DNA from: Candidatus Bathyarchaeota archaeon
GTDB lineage: Archaea > Asgardarchaeota > Lokiarchaeia > Sigyniarchaeales > Sigyniarchaeaceae
DNA: 5,702 nt
Assembly: GCA_014729935.1 (NCBI GenBank)
Contig: WJJB01000017.1
Location: 1-5,702 of the forward strand
Direction of reading: 5' to 3'
Shown here: positions 5,214-5,702 of the stretch, one piece after another
Layout: each line of letters opens with the position of its first letter
Position numbering within the stretch: the stretch's first letter is position 1
Program-made: the position numbers and the translations under genes
Notes under the pieces: model-generated
Told to the model about the DNA's origin: nothing
Databases searched by the model: none
What the model saw: the letters and a program-made list of their open reading frames with translations, nothing else

Positions 5214-5702
5214 TTATTCAATGAATATCACGTGTTCCTTGTGGAACGCGGGAATCCACGGATTTCCATCCACGAAGGTTTCGGAGGCAAACTCTTGCGA
5301 GCAAGCGACCATTCGATCAATCGGTACGATGGTTGTGTTGAAATGATTTCCATCCATGTTGACCTCGAATACTGATTCCCCATTGAAGCGAAGTCCCTTG
5401 GAATCAATCATGGTAAGTTCTTCCAGGTAATTGGAATGGTTGAACGCGAAAATATAAAGTCCCGGCTCCAATTGCCAAGAGTTCCAATCAATAGGCATGT
5501 TCCAGTCATTCCAAATTAAGATATCGTATCCTGAATTCATGGAAATATTCAATACTTTCGATCCATGCGAAAAAGCATTACCCGTGTAATTAATACTATC
5601 GATACTATAATTGCAACCCGAAACATCGAAGGAGCTAAAGGATGGATCGGTATCACAACGCAAGATAGTTGCCCACCATGCGATCCCTGATACTTGCTTG
5701 GA
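5214..5702 (-). CDS. C-terminal part of an unrecognised, probably exported protein rich in N-glycosylation sequons (gene runs off the right edge)
   Basis: I do not recognise this protein. The minus-strand frame stays open from the window edge at 5702 to TAA at 5216-5214, giving 162 residues. An apparent TTG start at 5663 is only internal, since the 13 codons before it are also open. The visible part is rich in Asn, Ser, Asp, Trp and aromatic residues with alternating hydrophobic stretches, as in beta-sandwich domains of extracellular proteins. Five N-X-S/T sequons occur, at fragment residues 31, 38, 52, 88 and 122. Three Cys are present (16, 30, 134). No transmembrane segment is seen before the end, so any signal peptide must be upstream. 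The gene precedes nop5 on the same strand, but 125 bp and a separate promoter suggest an independent unit. Function unknown; the surface location is my inference. Confidence 0.65.
   Translation of the reverse strand, partial: SKQVSGIAWWATILRCDTDPSFSSFDVSGCNYSIDSINYTGNAFSHGSKVLNISMNSGYDILIWNDWNMPIDWNSWQLEPGLYIFAFNHSNYLEELTMIDSKGLRFNGESVFEVNMDGNHFNTTIVPIDRMVACSQEFASETFVDGNPWIPAFHKEHVIFIE

Noticed and set aside
1..5702. CRISPR array, insertion sequence, tRNA or defence system
   Set aside because: I see no spaced direct repeats, transposase motifs, cloverleaf-like sequence or nuclease/toxin genes; the content is conserved housekeeping genes plus one orphan.

Overview
This window is archaeal. It carries the paired C/D-box ribonucleoprotein proteins Nop5 and fibrillarin (flpA), an archaeal-type RNase HII, a dihydroorotate dehydrogenase with its iron-sulfur partner (PyrD/PyrK), and the start of an Elp3 tRNA-modifying enzyme. 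Shine-Dalgarno sites match the archaeal GGAGGTGATC consensus, and upstream regions have TATA-like elements. Base composition is moderate (mid-40s % G+C by eye). The phylum cannot be fixed from this fragment. The long basic Nop5 tail and the compact Elp3 cluster do not by themselves prove an Asgard or any other lineage.

Layout from left to right. Bases 1-2246 hold a leftward three-gene cluster transcribed pyrD -> pyrK -> elp3, with 3-bp and 5-bp gaps; elp3 runs off the left edge. Bases 2247-2370 are a divergent intergenic region with a perfect 8-bp inverted repeat that, on the pyrD strand, is followed by six T. Bases 2371-3045 hold rnhB, rightward and alone. Bases 3046-3075 are a 30-bp convergent gap made almost entirely of two back-to-back small hairpins. 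Bases 3076-5088 hold a leftward pair, nop5 -> flpA, with a TATA-like element upstream of nop5. Bases 5089-5213 are intergenic with an imperfect 12-bp inverted repeat. Bases 5214-5702 hold the C-terminal part of a leftward gene for a probable surface or secreted protein that I do not recognise.

How the genes work together. PyrD (class 1B, Cys active site) and PyrK should form the NAD-linked dihydroorotate dehydrogenase of pyrimidine synthesis. Nop5 and fibrillarin form the core of the guide-RNA-directed 2'-O-methyltransferase for rRNA and tRNA. Elp3 acts on wobble uridines of tRNA. RNase HII removes RNA from DNA. The window is mostly conserved information-processing and nucleotide-metabolism genes. 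I see no mobile element, CRISPR array, tRNA or rRNA. The points worth attention are the shortened Elp3 cysteine loop, the palindrome in the pyrD upstream region, the real start of rnhB, the Nop5 tail and the sequon-rich orphan protein.
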